64,000 nt of DNA from an uncultured Vibrio sp. (GCA_947504195.1 CANNGN010000001.1:620001-684000), one strand, 5' to 3'. Numbered from the stretch's first letter, positions 1-9,688 are shown. The notes: generated by a model from the letters alone, not told the origin. Translations and numbers: made by a program.

Positions 1-190
1 TTCACTTTTATTTCATTCAAGAGTCAGAGATTTACGTTAAAATTGACGATTATTTCAGCGAAATACGTTACTTGCTTAAGTTAACTATTAATATTTACCT
101 TTATTAAAAAAAGAATTAATTAAAACTATCGAGTAATATATTTTATCCACAATGTAACTCGATAACGGAACAGTATATAAGGACATACAT

Positions 191-1735
191 ATGATGAAAC
201 TCCGAAACTTTATGCTTCTCCTTCTCGCATTTTTTAGTACGAATGCGTTGGCAGAAGAAACAGGTGGCTTTAAGCAATTTGTTGAAGGCATTAGTAACTC
301 TGTTGATGGCTTTTTTAACGACTATACAGGTTGGTTTGTAGGCTTAATCTTTAAGAGTGTTCCTGTTGGTGAAGCTAGTTTTCCTCTAATTGTTGGTTGG
401 TTGCTAATCGCAGCTCTTATCTTCACGATTTATTTTGGATTTATTCAATTTAAACGTATTGGACTTGCAATCAATATCATCAAAGGTAAATACACCGATC
501 CTAATTCAAAAGATCATGGTGAAGTATCTCACTTCCAAGCATTAACAACGGCGCTTTCGGGTACTGTTGGTCTTGGTAATATTGCAGGTGTTGGTGCGGC
601 ATTGGCCATTGGTGGTCCGGGTGCAACTTTCTGGATGATCATGTGTGGTCTATTGGGAATGGCATCAAAATTCTGTGAGTGTACATTAGGTGTTAAATAC
701 AGAACGGTATTACCTTCGGGCGCTATTTCTGGTGGTCCAATGTATTACCTTAGCCAAGGCTTAGCTGAGAAAGGATTAGGTGGCTTAGGTAAAGCTCTGG
801 CGATTGGATTTGCATTAATGTGTATCTTGGGTTCATTGGGCGGCGGTAATATGTTCCAAGCAAACCAAGCTCACGCAATGTTAACGTACGCGTTTGATGT
901 TCCAAGCGAATACGGAATCATTACCGGTATCGTTTTAGCTTCATTGGTATTCTCTGTAATTGTTGGCGGTATGCCTTCAATTGCTTCGGTAACTGAGCGT
1001 GTTGTTCCTTGGATGGCCGTTTTATATGTTGGTATGTCACTGATCGTTATTATTTCTAATATTGGTCAAGTGGGTGCAGCATTTAGCGCTATCTTCGAAG
1101 GTGCTTTCACGGGTGCAGGTGTTGCTGGTGGTATTATCGGTGCATTGATTCAAGGTTTGAAACGTGCAACCTTCTCTAACGAAGCTGGTGTTGGTTCAGC
1201 AGCAATTGCTCACTCTGCAGTTAAAACAAAAGAGCCAATTACTGAAGGTCTAGTATCACTACTTGAACCATTCATTGATACTGTTGTGATTTGTACAATG
1301 ACAGCTCTAGTTATCACTATCGCTGGTCTAAACGTTGCTCCATTTGATGGTTCAGGTTTAACTGGTGTTACCCTAACTGCAGCATCATTCACTGAAACTG
1401 CGGGTATCTTTAAATATCTATTAGCGTTAGCGGTTGTGCTATTTGCATTTTCAACAATGATTTCTTGGTCATACTACGGCTTGAAATCTTGGACTTATCT
1501 GTTCGGTGAAGGCAAAACAACTGAATTGGTATTTAAACTGATGTTCTGTTTCTTTGTTGTTGTTGGCGCGACCATTAAATTTGGTGCGGTAATTGACTTC
1601 TCTGATGCAGCCATCTTCGCTATGTCTATCTTTAACATCATCGGACTTTACTTCTTGATGCCAGTAGTTAAAAAAGAATTACATTCTTTCATTGCTCGTA
1701 TCAAATCTGGTGAAATTAAGACTTACGAGAAATAG
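191..1735 (+). CDS. Sodium:alanine (amino-acid carrier) symporter, AGCS family
   Basis: Inner-membrane secondary transporter expected to import alanine or glycine together with Na+. The 514-residue product has a hydrophobic N-terminus ending in NALAEE that resembles a signal peptide, a short amphipathic stretch, then about ten hydrophobic segments. Family-typical stretches are visible: GTVGLGNIAGVGAA near residue 125, a GGPGATFWMI stretch right after it, and KRATFSNEAGVGSA near residue 325. The length fits the larger AGCS members. ATG codons lie at 191 and 194, with an AAGGA ribosome binding site ending about 8 bases upstream. A clear intrinsic terminator follows directly, so the gene is probably transcribed alone. 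Substrate (alanine, glycine or another small neutral amino acid) cannot be fixed from sequence. Confidence 0.9.
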   Translation: MMKLRNFMLLLLAFFSTNALAEETGGFKQFVEGISNSVDGFFNDYTGWFVGLIFKSVPVGEASFPLIVGWLLIAALIFTIYFGFIQFKRIGLAINIIKGKYTDPNSKDHGEVSHFQALTTALSGTVGLGNIAGVGAALAIGGPGATFWMIMCGLLGMASKFCECTLGVKYRTVLPSGAISGGPMYYLSQGLAEKGLGGLGKALAIGFALMCILGSLGGGNMFQANQAHAMLTYAFDVPSEYGIITGIVLASLVFSVIVGGMPSIASVTERVVPWMAVLYVGMSLIVIISNIGQVGAAFSAIFEGAFTGAGVAGGIIGALIQGLKRATFSNEAGVGSAAIAHSAVKTKEPITEGLVSLLEPFIDTVVICTMTALVITIAGLNVAPFDGSGLTGVTLTAASFTETAGIFKYLLALAVVLFAFSTMISWSYYGLKSWTYLFGEGKTTELVFKLMFCFFVVVGATIKFGAVIDFSDAAIFAMSIFNIIGLYFLMPVVKKELHSFIARIKSGEIKTYEK

Positions 1736-1756
1736 AGCTAAAATATTTTAGTTAAT

Positions 1757-1793
1757 TAGGCTGCCGAACACTATTTCGGCAGCCTATTTTTTT
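1757..1793 (+). terminator. Intrinsic terminator of the AGCS symporter gene
   Basis: A 12-bp perfect stem (TAGGCTGCCGAA at 1757-1768 paired with 1775-1786) with a 6-base loop is followed by seven T residues. It lies about 20 bp after the symporter stop codon. Confidence 0.9.
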
Positions 1794-1993
1794 ACACACT
1801 TCCTCAAGATAACTCACTTTCAATTAGTTATATCGGTATATTTTAATGACGTAATCATGTGGCCATTAAACGTACTATACTTAATAACACTAGTCTCAAA
1901 GAATATTCTAATTGTACGTTTTGCGATTGAACTCTGACCGTCATAATTTTACATGCTCTAATGTAACTAACTCACACAAATAAGGTACATGTG

Positions 1994-2545
1994 ATGAAAA
2001 CCAATTATCTATCTATTGATTTAAGTCGTCCGCTACTAAAAAACGGTCCAAAGTTTCTTTCTCATGTCATTGTAGTCAACGGCAATGTCGCCTCTTTAAA
2101 GCCAACCATTAGCTCTATGCTTTTTTGCATTGTCTATATAGTCGTTGGAGCTTTCTTGATGGGACTTGCTGGATATTTACTCGTTGTTTCAAATAAATAT
2201 GATCTGGTTATTTTTCTAGGAGGGTTTGGGGTTGCAATTGCGACTTTTGGCATATCGCTTATTCGTCCTTTCTTGCGTTTAGCCCGCTTTGATAAAGAGT
2301 TAGGAATCTTCCATAACCGAAGAGATCGTGATGTAAAGCTTGCTAATATCATGTCTTTGCACATTAACAACAAAACAATTGAAGCCAAGCACGCACTTAG
2401 TTATCAGTGTTATGAGCTGAACTTACTTACAAAGCATGGGCGCAGAATCAACGTATTGAATCACAACAATGAACAACAATTACTAGACGATGCTCAATTG
2501 CTCGCTAACTTTTTAAAAATTGGCGTAAAAGACTACCGTACTTAA
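1994..2545 (+). CDS. Hypothetical membrane protein with two TM segments
   Basis: A protein of about 183 residues that I do not recognise. A polar N-terminus of about 40 residues is followed by two hydrophobic segments (about residues 42-66 and 72-94) forming a hairpin, and then a soluble C-terminal half rich in charged residues. The C-terminal layout (FDKELGIF, short strands, MSLHINNK, then an amphipathic final helix) resembles bacterial membrane-anchored PH-like proteins that follow a two-helix anchor. That is inference from pattern only. The ATG at 1994 is chosen, with AAGG about 8 bases upstream; an in-frame GTG at 1991 is an alternative. It stands alone between the symporter terminator and a convergent minus-strand gene. 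Confidence 0.7.
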   Translation: MKTNYLSIDLSRPLLKNGPKFLSHVIVVNGNVASLKPTISSMLFCIVYIVVGAFLMGLAGYLLVVSNKYDLVIFLGGFGVAIATFGISLIRPFLRLARFDKELGIFHNRRDRDVKLANIMSLHINNKTIEAKHALSYQCYELNLLTKHGRRINVLNHNNEQQLLDDAQLLANFLKIGVKDYRT

Positions 2546-2621
2546 TCTGGAAAATGGAAAGTTCATTTTACTATTAAAGAACCTTCCCTCTCAAATCACA
2601 CAATAGGTTGAGTTTCGGACA

Positions 2622-2906
2622 TTATGATTTTAAGGCAACACCTTCAATTTCAATCACTGACTTCGCATCTGCGCGATCAATTATTTTAACCAAAGCTGAT
2701 TGAATTACCTCATTCTCACGCGCATCGGTTTCACTAGAAAACCGCTGCTCTTGAGCTTCAGAGCCTTCTTCAAGTGTAAATTGCACAAGTACTTCCGTTG
2801 CAGTATCTAAATTATCCCCAAAGTAAGAAATAGCAATTTGAGGGTACCCTTTAATGCCTTTTTTCACCTGCTTTGCGATGCGTTTTCTGGCTTTATCCAA
2901 GTTCAT
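2622..2906 (-). CDS. Hypothetical small soluble protein (94 aa)
   Basis: Function not recognised. The start is placed at the ATG at 2906, beginning MNLDKARKRI, because TAGGA lies about 6 bases upstream; a 30-residue upstream extension to 2996 is open but looks unlike protein. The product has a basic N-terminus (KARKRIAKQVKKG), a central strand-rich stretch with several acidic residues, and a C-terminal half (about residues 60-94) likely to form a helix and a closing strand. No signal peptide or membrane segment is seen. Vibrio-like composition suggests a conserved lineage-specific protein, but that is inference. Confidence 0.6.
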   Translation of the reverse strand: MNLDKARKRIAKQVKKGIKGYPQIAISYFGDNLDTATEVLVQFTLEEGSEAQEQRFSSETDARENEVIQSALVKIIDRADAKSVIEIEGVALKS

Positions 2907-3035
2907 ATTCGTTCCTAAGTTATTCGGCTGATGATTCAGCATAGCCGTATTTTTTTCACTTTTAACACAATTGCTTAGCGCAGTTCGTGATACCACTATC
3001 GATTTTGAGCGCCCGGTATTTAATTCAGAACGACG

Positions 3036-3488
3036 TCAATTCAGATATATAGGTGAGTCGATATAGAATCCGATTACTTTCCATTCGTCACCACGTTTTA
3101 TCACGGTCACTTTAATCATCGCTTCGCCATTTTCAAATTCTGCTTTCATCACATAACTACCAGTGATTGTCATATTTGAGTCATTAAAATTTATATTAGC
3201 TTCGCCAATGCTTGGATTAAAACTACGTAGCGTGCCAAGCTCTCTGAATTTACGGAACAACTTATCGAACTCATCAGATGTCGCTGAATTGATTAACTCT
3301 CGATCGGCAAATAGAAACAAGGTTTCTTTATCCAGACTCGACAACACTTCTGGTGTAACGGTATTTACATATTTTTGGCTTTCTTCATCGAGCGCGCTAC
3401 CTTTATGGACCAACAGGCCAACAGCTACCGTTGCAACAGCCAGCAGTATGGTAAATACGATCCCTGCAATAATAAAAAACTTTTTCAT
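3036..3488 (-). CDS. Membrane-anchored hypothetical protein
   Basis: About 150 residues when started at the ATG at 3488 (MKKFFIIAGIVF); an upstream in-frame extension to 3530 is less likely. One N-terminal transmembrane helix (about residues 3-28) is followed by a periplasmic domain of about 120 residues. The domain is helical first (SSLDKETLFLFADREL) and then a beta-rich part ending VIKRGDEWKVIGFYIDSP. The last part, a strand pair around 'GDEWKVIGF', resembles small NTF2-like or DUF4019-type export domains that often end in such a sequence. No catalytic motif is visible and function is unknown. Confidence 0.65.
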   Translation of the reverse strand: MKKFFIIAGIVFTILLAVATVAVGLLVHKGSALDEESQKYVNTVTPEVLSSLDKETLFLFADRELINSATSDEFDKLFRKFRELGTLRSFNPSIGEANINFNDSNMTITGSYVMKAEFENGEAMIKVTVIKRGDEWKVIGFYIDSPIYLN

Positions 3489-3609
3489 CGGTGATATATC
3501 TCTTATGCAACTCGTCAATTTATATCGCATAACATCTCATACTTTTTTTATTAATTAAACTCGTAACGCACGTTTTCGGAGCAATATATTCACCTTTCTC
3601 GAAACTAAA

Positions 3610-3633
3610 AAAGCGACCATTGCTGGTCGCTTT
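3610..3633 (-). terminator. Intrinsic terminator downstream of the nap operon
   Basis: A 10-bp perfect stem (AAAGCGACCA at 3610-3619 with 3624-3633) has a 4-base loop. Read on the minus strand it is followed by a run of T (3604-3612 complement). It lies 49 bp beyond the last nap-cluster gene and probably ends that operon. Confidence 0.8.
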
Positions 3634-3681
3634 ATCGGTAGTATCAAATTTAAGTTCTATACCAGTGAGTTGTCGATTTTA

Positions 3682-3813
3682 TTATTCACTGTCTTTGGTA
3701 ATTGATAGTAACCAAACGCAGATCATCGCTACAATTAAGAAGCCCGATAAAATGATCACAGGCATAGCGCTGTATCCAAGTAGGTGCCAGACAAATGATT
3801 CTAATGCACTCAT
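3682..3813 (-). CDS. Very short nap-linked membrane protein (TIGR02808-like)
   Basis: A 43-residue open frame read directly from the sequence, beginning MSALESFVWHLLGYSAMPVI and ending SITKDSE. It has a strong ribosome binding site (AGGAG, 7 bases before the ATG at 3813) and starts 9 bp after the napC stop, so it is translationally in the operon. Nearly all of it after residue 15 is one predicted membrane helix. Size, single helix and position match the short protein family TIGR02808 described from Vibrio and Photobacterium beside periplasmic nitrate reductase genes. Role unknown; an accessory of the NapC quinol dehydrogenase or of membrane assembly is a guess. Confidence 0.8.
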   Translation of the reverse strand: MSALESFVWHLLGYSAMPVIILSGFLIVAMICVWLLSITKDSE

Positions 3814-3822
3814 AGTAAACTC

Positions 3823-4398
3823 CTATTGCCAACCTTCAATGTCTTTCATATCAGGCAGTTTATGTGCGATACCTTTATGACAGTCAACACAGGTCTTCTC
3901 TCCTGATGCCAGCGCAGTCGAATGTTGATACGATGCTGTTTTGCTTTGCTCAGAAAAGTCCATAAAGTCGAATTCATGACAGTTCCGACACTCTAAGGAG
4001 TCGTTACCCTTCATCCTCGCCCACTCTCGTTCTGCCAAGTGGGCTCGCCTCGCTTCAAATTTCTCTGTGGTATCAATCGTTCCCATCATATGCGCAACAA
4101 GCTCTTTTGACGCCTGAACCTTACGCACGATCTTATCTGACCAATCATGAGGAACATGGCAATTAGAACAAATGGCTCTAACTCCGGAGCGGTTAGAATA
4201 GTGAATCGTATCCTGAATTTCTGCAACAATCGGCGCATGACAGCCAGAACAAAACTCTTCTGAGTTAGTCACTTCCATTCCAGTATTAAACGCCCCCCAG
4301 AACAGTAAACCGCCCACAAAACCCATTAACAAAACAACACCCACAGCTGCTGCACTTGGTCGGGTTAAGCGTCGCCAAAACGTTTTTATTAGTTTCAT
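3823..4398 (-). CDS. napC: NapC tetraheme quinol dehydrogenase
   Basis: NapC/NirT-family membrane cytochrome c that takes electrons from the quinol pool and passes them to NapB. The 191-residue protein has one N-terminal membrane anchor (about residues 16-37) and four CxxCH heme sites: CSGCH, CSNCH, CRNCH and CVDCH. The periplasmic domain retains spaced histidines suited as distal heme ligands (for example HMMGT and QHSTAL). It lies 9 bp downstream of napB and before the 43-residue membrane protein. Without napGH in this window, NapC is the expected sole electron entry point. Confidence 0.96.
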   Translation of the reverse strand: MKLIKTFWRRLTRPSAAAVGVVLLMGFVGGLLFWGAFNTGMEVTNSEEFCSGCHAPIVAEIQDTIHYSNRSGVRAICSNCHVPHDWSDKIVRKVQASKELVAHMMGTIDTTEKFEARRAHLAEREWARMKGNDSLECRNCHEFDFMDFSEQSKTASYQHSTALASGEKTCVDCHKGIAHKLPDMKDIEGWQ

Positions 4399-4407
4399 TT
4401 CAGCCCC

Positions 4408-4902
4408 TTAACGCAAAGAATCTACGCGTTCAAAAGTATTTTCCACCAATGGTTTGGCTTCTGCTTGTGGTACGTGACACTGAGTACAGAAATAGCGACG
4501 TGGAGACACATCCGATAGTACAGCATCTTCGCGATTTACAAAGTGCGTAACACTAATCTTGGTTGCGTTCATTTCATCTGCATTTTTCCAGCTATGACAC
4601 GCTAAACACTTATTTGCATTTAACGATATTTCATAGTTACGAATCGAGTGCGGTACTAAAGGTGGTTGAAATACAAACTCACTCTCCAGCACTTGTTCTC
4701 TAGGGTATTTTTTCATGTCATCTGCTGCTCGAGTAGCTTCGAGTGCAGTATGGCCTCTTAGTGATGAAACAATGTCCGTCCCTGCCGTTTCGCTACTGAT
4801 GACGAACTCATCATCCATAGTCGTGGTTTCAGCATGACTAACAGTCAGTGATGCGCCCAGTAAACTGACTAGGGCACAACATACGATAAATAGTGGCTTC
4901 AT
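4408..4902 (-). CDS. napB: NapB diheme cytochrome c subunit
   Basis: Small subunit of periplasmic nitrate reductase that relays electrons from NapC to NapA. It has 164 residues with an N-terminal signal peptide (about residues 1-24, ending SHAET) and two CxxCH heme sites, CLACH and CTQCH. The typical NapB stretch PPLVPHSI precedes the first heme by about 20 residues and supplies a histidine ligand. It sits between napA (18 bp gap) and napC (9 bp gap) and has GAGAA upstream of the ATG. Confidence 0.96.
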   Translation of the reverse strand: MKPLFIVCCALVSLLGASLTVSHAETTTMDDEFVISSETAGTDIVSSLRGHTALEATRAADDMKKYPREQVLESEFVFQPPLVPHSIRNYEISLNANKCLACHSWKNADEMNATKISVTHFVNREDAVLSDVSPRRYFCTQCHVPQAEAKPLVENTFERVDSLR

Positions 4903-4920
4903 AATCGTTCTCCTAGAAAA

Positions 4921-7410
4921 TTAACTGATTTTGGTGATTTTAACGGGACACTTTTTATAATCCGTTTGCTTCGATAGCGGATCTGTCGCGTCTAGAATCA
5001 ACTTGTTCACCAAAATTCTCGCGTCGAAAAACGGAATAAAAATTAAACCTTTTGGTGGCTTATTACGTCCACGCGTTTCGATTCGAACTCGAATTTCACC
5101 ACGTTTGTTCTCAATTTTAACTTCATCACCACGGCGTAAACCTTTGGCTTTCGCATCCTCAGGGTGAATAAAACATAACGCATCTGGATACGCTTTATAG
5201 AGCTCAGGAACACGGCGAGTCATTGTTCCAGTGTGCCAGTGCTCAAGTACACGGCCGGTACATAGCCACATATCAAACTCTTCATTTGGCACTTCTGGTG
5301 GTGCTTCGTACGGTGCAGAAATGATGAACGCTTTCCCATCTGGTTTGCCGTAGAAATCCCAACCGGATCCTGGTTTCGCATAAGGGTCCGAGCCTTCTTT
5401 GAATCGACGTAAGGTTTCTTTTCCATTCACAACAGGCCAACGTAACCCGCGCACTTGATGATAGACATCGTATGGCGCTAAATCATGACCGTGTCCACGC
5501 CCAAATGTCGCGTACTCTTCAAATAGTCCTTTCTGAACGTAGAAACCAAAGTGACGAGCATCATCATTTAGCTCCTGAACTTCGGATAATGGATATTTGT
5601 CTACTTGGCCATTGGCAAACAGGATGTCGTATAGCGACTTACCACGATATTCTGGCATCTTCGCGATAAGCTCTTCTGACCAAACATCTTCAACTGCGAA
5701 ACGTTTCGAGAATTCAATCACTTGCCAGAAGTCAGATTTAGCCTCGCCTACTGGCTCAACTTGTTGATACCAAGCTTGAGTTCTGCGTTCTGCATTTCCG
5801 TATGCGCCCTCTTTTTCTACCCACATAGCCGTTGGTAAAACTAAGTCCGCCGCCATGGTTGTTGCCGTTGGATAAGGGTCAGAAACAACAATAAAGTTTT
5901 CTGGGTTACGATAGCCCGGTAAGCGCTCACCGTTAATGTTAGGACCAGCTTGCATATTGTTATTACATTGAACCCAATAACAATTCAACACTCCGTCATT
6001 TAACTTACGGTCTTGTAGTACAGCATGAAAGCCAGGTTTTGGTGGAATTGTACCTGCTGGTAGTTTCCACACTTTTTCAGCAAATTCACGGTGCTTAGGA
6101 TTTGCCACCACCATATCAGCTGGTAAGCGGTGTGAGAATGTCCCAACTTCGCGCGCAGTCCCACATGCTGAAGGCTGCCCAGTCAATGAGAACGGGCTAT
6201 TTCCTGGTGTTGCAATTTTGCCAGTAAGCAGGTGGATGTTATAAACCAAACTGTTCATCCATACACCACGAGTGTGCTGGTTCATCCCCATGGTCCACAA
6301 TGACATCACTTTTAGGTTTGGATCTGCGTATTGCTTCGCCAATATTTCAAGCTTTTCGACTGAAACACCAGAAATTTCTGACGCTTTTTCTGCGGTGTAA
6401 GGCGCTACTGACGCTTTATATTGTTCAAAGTCTATCGACGTCATTTTACCCGAGTTCGCATTTTCAGCCTGTTGCTGTAATGGATGCTCGTCGCGTAACC
6501 CATAACCAATATCGGTTGCTGTTTGCTTAAAATGAGTATGTTTATTAACAAAATCCCAGTTAACCGCATCATTAGTAATAATGTAGTTAGCAATATAGTT
6601 AGCGATAGCCAAATCACTTTGAGGATTGAAAATATAACCGTGATCCGCTAATTCAAAACAACGATGCTCATAAGTCGATAGTACGTTCACTTTTACATGA
6701 GGATGACTTAAACGACGGTCAGTTAATCGAGTCCAAAGCACTGGGTGCATTTCTGCCATGTTTGATCCCCAAAGAACAAACACATCGGCTGCTTCTAAGT
6801 CGTCGTAACAGCCCATAGGCTCATCGATACCGAAGGTACGCATAAATGCACCAACCGCAGATGCCATACAGTGGCGTGCGTTTGGATCGATATTGTTTGA
6901 ACGAAATCCTGCTTTCATTAACTTAACAGCAGCATATCCTTCCATTACCGTCCATTGGCCCGAACCGAACATTCCCACCGATGTTGGGCCTTTTGCTTTT
7001 AAGGAAGCTTTCCATTTTTCGGCCATGACGTCGAATGCCGTATCCCAAGATACTGGTTGAAGTTCGCCATGTTTGTCGAACTTCCCATTGGTCATGCGAA
7101 GAAGCGGCTGCTCAATACGGTCTTTTCCATACATTATCTTAGATAAAAAGTACCCTTTGATGCAGTTTAGCCCTTTGTTTACCGGCGCTTCAGGATCTCC
7201 TTGAGTGGCAACTATCTTGCCATTTTGTGTCCCAACTAATACCGAACAACCTGTACCGCAAAAACGGCACGCTGCTTTATCCCATTTAATCGCCGTTTCA
7301 TCACTACTGGCAATTAAATTCGATGCTCCCGCAGGTAACGTGATACCTGCAATAGCGGCAGCTGATGCTACGGCATTCGCCTTAATAAATTCTCGTCTTG
7401 TTGTTTTCAT
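4921..7410 (-). CDS. napA: NapA periplasmic nitrate reductase catalytic subunit
   Basis: Molybdenum bis-MGD enzyme that reduces nitrate to nitrite in the periplasm. The 829 residues match the usual NapA length. The N-terminus carries a Tat signal (TRREFIKAN, then a mild hydrophobic stretch to about residue 32). A [4Fe-4S] site is formed by C48, C51, C55 (CRFCGTGC) and C83. The molybdenum-coordinating cysteine is in [10 protein letters not shown], near residue 180. C-terminal molybdopterin-binding elements include a conserved WHTGTMT stretch. Being Tat-exported, folding and cofactor loading should happen in the cytoplasm with NapD help. All key residues look intact. Confidence 0.98.
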   Translation of the reverse strand: MKTTRREFIKANAVASAAAIAGITLPAGASNLIASSDETAIKWDKAACRFCGTGCSVLVGTQNGKIVATQGDPEAPVNKGLNCIKGYFLSKIMYGKDRIEQPLLRMTNGKFDKHGELQPVSWDTAFDVMAEKWKASLKAKGPTSVGMFGSGQWTVMEGYAAVKLMKAGFRSNNIDPNARHCMASAVGAFMRTFGIDEPMGCYDDLEAADVFVLWGSNMAEMHPVLWTRLTDRRLSHPHVKVNVLSTYEHRCFELADHGYIFNPQSDLAIANYIANYIITNDAVNWDFVNKHTHFKQTATDIGYGLRDEHPLQQQAENANSGKMTSIDFEQYKASVAPYTAEKASEISGVSVEKLEILAKQYADPNLKVMSLWTMGMNQHTRGVWMNSLVYNIHLLTGKIATPGNSPFSLTGQPSACGTAREVGTFSHRLPADMVVANPKHREFAEKVWKLPAGTIPPKPGFHAVLQDRKLNDGVLNCYWVQCNNNMQAGPNINGERLPGYRNPENFIVVSDPYPTATTMAADLVLPTAMWVEKEGAYGNAERRTQAWYQQVEPVGEAKSDFWQVIEFSKRFAVEDVWSEELIAKMPEYRGKSLYDILFANGQVDKYPLSEVQELNDDARHFGFYVQKGLFEEYATFGRGHGHDLAPYDVYHQVRGLRWPVVNGKETLRRFKEGSDPYAKPGSGWDFYGKPDGKAFIISAPYEAPPEVPNEEFDMWLCTGRVLEHWHTGTMTRRVPELYKAYPDALCFIHPEDAKAKGLRRGDEVKIENKRGEIRVRIETRGRNKPPKGLIFIPFFDARILVNKLILDATDPLSKQTDYKKCPVKITKIS

Positions 7411-7423
7411 CGAACTTCCTCGC

Positions 7424-7732
7424 TCAATATGGCTTCGCTAGTGCTGCTTTTGGGCTAGCGCTAGGTTGCTCATTATCGGTTTCCCCACGGTCTATCTGGT
7501 GATACACCAACGCAACGCTGAGTACATTCTCAACCATACGTAATTGATCCATCGTTTTATGGAGTAACTCTTCGTCTTCCGTTTCTAATAAAATAATTAA
7601 TTTGCCTACTTCATCGACCGCGACAACGTCGACAATCGAAAATTCTTCTAACGTTTTCGCTACCGCATTTGCCATTCCGGGCGTGGTCAGTAGAACCAAA
7701 CTCGCAATTTGACACTCTTTGGATTCGCTCAT
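7424..7732 (-). CDS. napD: NapD Tat-proofreading chaperone
   Basis: Cytoplasmic chaperone that binds the NapA twin-arginine signal and delays export until the cofactor is inserted. It has 102 residues with a ferredoxin-like alpha/beta pattern: EIC-like first strand ([13 protein letters not shown]), a helix, and central strands ([12 protein letters not shown]). The family's N-terminal feature of a small hydrophobic strand followed by a turn and a helix ([11 protein letters not shown]) is visible. It lies between napF (2 bp gap) and napA (13 bp gap). The last 15 residues are low-complexity Ala/Ser/Pro and probably disordered. Confidence 0.9.
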   Translation of the reverse strand: MSESKECQIASLVLLTTPGMANAVAKTLEEFSIVDVVAVDEVGKLIILLETEDEELLHKTMDQLRMVENVLSVALVYHQIDRGETDNEQPSASPKAALAKPY

Positions 7733-7734
7733 AT

Positions 7735-8241
7735 TTAACTCTGCCCTTTAACATCAGCTGGGATAGAAATGGTGATACTTTGGCCGGGACAAGTCGCGAC
7801 GCACGCACCACAACCATTACATAATTGAGTCGATATACTTGGTGTAGCAGGACCACCTACAGCATGATGAAAAGAGATTGCCGCCTGTTCGCAACTCTCA
7901 TTGCAACACCGGCAATCCACTCTGTTTTTTGCCAAACATTTAGCATCGATTATTGCTTTGTCTTGCCACGCTGGATGTTCACGGTTTAAAAATAATGGCT
8001 CAGGACAAGCATCTGCACACTGGTAACAAAAGGTACATTCATCTATATTGAACTCGACATGAGGAAACCCACCATCACTAATCACAATGATCTTAGTTTC
8101 ACACGCCGGAATACATTCACCACATCGAGTACATTGGTCAGTAAAACTCGCTGGATCTTTAAGCCATGGCAATGCACTGGACGATATAGGCGTCACGCGG
8201 GCGCGAGGCTGAAACAATCTTCGTTTAGATAAATCGACCAT
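7735..8241 (-). CDS. napF: NapF ferredoxin-type iron-sulfur protein
   Basis: Cytoplasmic iron-sulfur accessory of the nap system, thought to act on NapA maturation. The start is set at the ATG at 8241 (MVDLSKRRLF), because this N-terminus aligns with the known NapF start; an upstream frame to 8343 is open. It is about 168 residues. Cysteine clusters for [4Fe-4S] centres are CTRCGECIPAC, CTFCYQCADAC and CNGCGACVATC, with an additional cysteine-rich stretch CRCCNESC near residue 120. It is the first gene of the operon. Confidence 0.9.
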   Translation of the reverse strand: MVDLSKRRLFQPRARVTPISSSALPWLKDPASFTDQCTRCGECIPACETKIIVISDGGFPHVEFNIDECTFCYQCADACPEPLFLNREHPAWQDKAIIDAKCLAKNRVDCRCCNESCEQAAISFHHAVGGPATPSISTQLCNGCGACVATCPGQSITISIPADVKGQS

Positions 8242-8557
8242 AATCTCGTGACCAAACAGAATATGATGTAAGTCTAGGTAGGGAGTTGCCAGAACACTAT
8301 ACCCACAAAGAGGTAATGGATATGTTCCGTTGATTTCGATCAATTTTAAAAGGTGATTTGTGTCACATTATTTAATAATTAAATTGAGGCAGGTATAAAT
8401 ACTCACAGATATCGCTCATCCATAAGAACGTTACAAGCTAGTGCTGAGGAAATGTAACCGAAAAGAGTAAAGTAAGATGGTTAATGGCAGGCTTGATAAA
8501 TAACCTACCATGCTAAACTCGTACGTACTATAGAAAGCTAACGTGAGTAAAAAGAAG
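8242..8557. other. nap/roxA intergenic region
   Basis: About 316 bp between the napF start and the roxA stop, both on the minus strand, so it is upstream of nap and downstream of roxA. It holds the CRP-like site at 8349-8370. I see no clear intrinsic terminator for roxA and no convincing FNR palindrome. Confidence 0.5.
8349..8370. promoter_or_regulatory. CRP/FNR-family-like operator upstream of nap
   Basis: The core GGTGA-TTTGTG-TCACA (8352-8367) matches the CRP consensus TGTGA-N6-TCACA except for the first base, with A/T-rich flanks of the expected kind. The centre is about 119 bp upstream of the napF start used here. The half-sites are CRP-type rather than FNR-type (TTGAT-N4-ATCAA). Confidence 0.55.
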
Positions 8558-9688
8558 CTAATGCTCGTACCAATATCCGGAATTAACTAACTTAATAAAT
8601 AAGTTCATTACGTCATTCGAATGGGTGAGTAAATCAAGCATCTGGTTCGATACTTCATCTTGATCACATAGCGATTGAGCAAATTTAATACATTTTGAAA
8701 CATCGTATTGTTTTCCATTGATGAATATCAACGAAGAGTCATGTTCAAAATACATCGCACGTAGCCCGCCTAAACGAACAAACTGTGCACCATTATTTAC
8801 CGCTTCAATCACATCAGTATGTGTGTATGGAATGTCTGGTGGAGCTAGATCTAAATCATGTTTAGCATCACTCAGCATTCTTCCTAGCCAAGGTATTAAC
8901 TGTTCTGGTTCTGCACAACTTGCGAGCATTACTCGATGTAACTCAGCTAACTCTTGGGATTCTATCTGCCCGGATTTCTCTCTCCGGTGCATCGCAATAT
9001 CGGTATATCGCTCTGCTTTTGGATTGTTATCGATCAGATAATCGGCAAAACTACTAAACAAGTCATTTTGGTCTGGGGCGCGAAATCCAACACTATAATT
9101 TAGCGAAGGCTCGATAGCATAACCCTCATGCGGACACCCGTTTGGGATATATAAAATATCTCCTGGCTCGAGTTCTACATCAATAACCGCTTCGAACGCT
9201 TCGCAGTGTTTAAGTGCACCATGCGCTGCGAATTCATCTAGCTTTTCTTGCTTGCCGACACGCCAATGTCGTTTACCTAAACCTTGAATAATAAATACGT
9301 CGTAGTTATCGATATGAGGCCCGACTCCCCCTTCAGGAGTTGAATAACTGATCATCAAATCATCAATGCGCCAGTTTGGCAAAAAACGGAAGGGACGGAC
9401 TAGTTGTTGCGCATCTTCATGCCAATTGTCGACAGCCTGAATCAATAATGTTGCCCCATCAGCGTCAAGTCGTTCAAAGGTTTCAAACGGGCCACACTCA
9501 GCTTGCCACTGCTGCTGGGTATCTCGAAAGACAAGGCGACTTTCGATTTCTTCTTCCATTGCAAGACCTGCAATTTCATCAGGAGTAATAGGATCAACAA
9601 AGTGTCTAAAGCCTTGCTTAATCACCGTCGGCTTTTTTTGCCAATAGGTTTCTAAAAAATGACTGATATCTAAATTAAGCTGGAACAT
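8558..9688 (-). CDS. roxA: RoxA-type ribosomal oxygenase (L16 arginine hydroxylase)
   Basis: A JmjC/cupin Fe(II)/2-oxoglutarate oxygenase of the YcfD family, which in E. coli hydroxylates an arginine of ribosomal protein L16. The 376 residues match family length. Iron ligands are visible as H-x-D in GPHIDNYDVF (about residue 125) and a distal H in PNGCPHEGY (about residue 188). The cupin core is followed by a helical dimerisation region and a winged-helix-like C-terminal part. It is monocistronic on the minus strand with a weak ribosome binding site. The substrate assignment rests on family similarity. Confidence 0.9.
   Translation of the reverse strand: MFQLNLDISHFLETYWQKKPTVIKQGFRHFVDPITPDEIAGLAMEEEIESRLVFRDTQQQWQAECGPFETFERLDADGATLLIQAVDNWHEDAQQLVRPFRFLPNWRIDDLMISYSTPEGGVGPHIDNYDVFIIQGLGKRHWRVGKQEKLDEFAAHGALKHCEAFEAVIDVELEPGDILYIPNGCPHEGYAIEPSLNYSVGFRAPDQNDLFSSFADYLIDNNPKAERYTDIAMHRREKSGQIESQELAELHRVMLASCAEPEQLIPWLGRMLSDAKHDLDLAPPDIPYTHTDVIEAVNNGAQFVRLGGLRAMYFEHDSSLIFINGKQYDVSKCIKFAQSLCDQDEVSNQMLDLLTHSNDVMNLFIKLVNSGYWYEH

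Noticed and set aside
8242..8557. FNR or NarP site for nap
   Set aside because: No TTGAT-N4-ATCAA and no convincing NarP heptamer pair was found; only the CRP-like site stands out.
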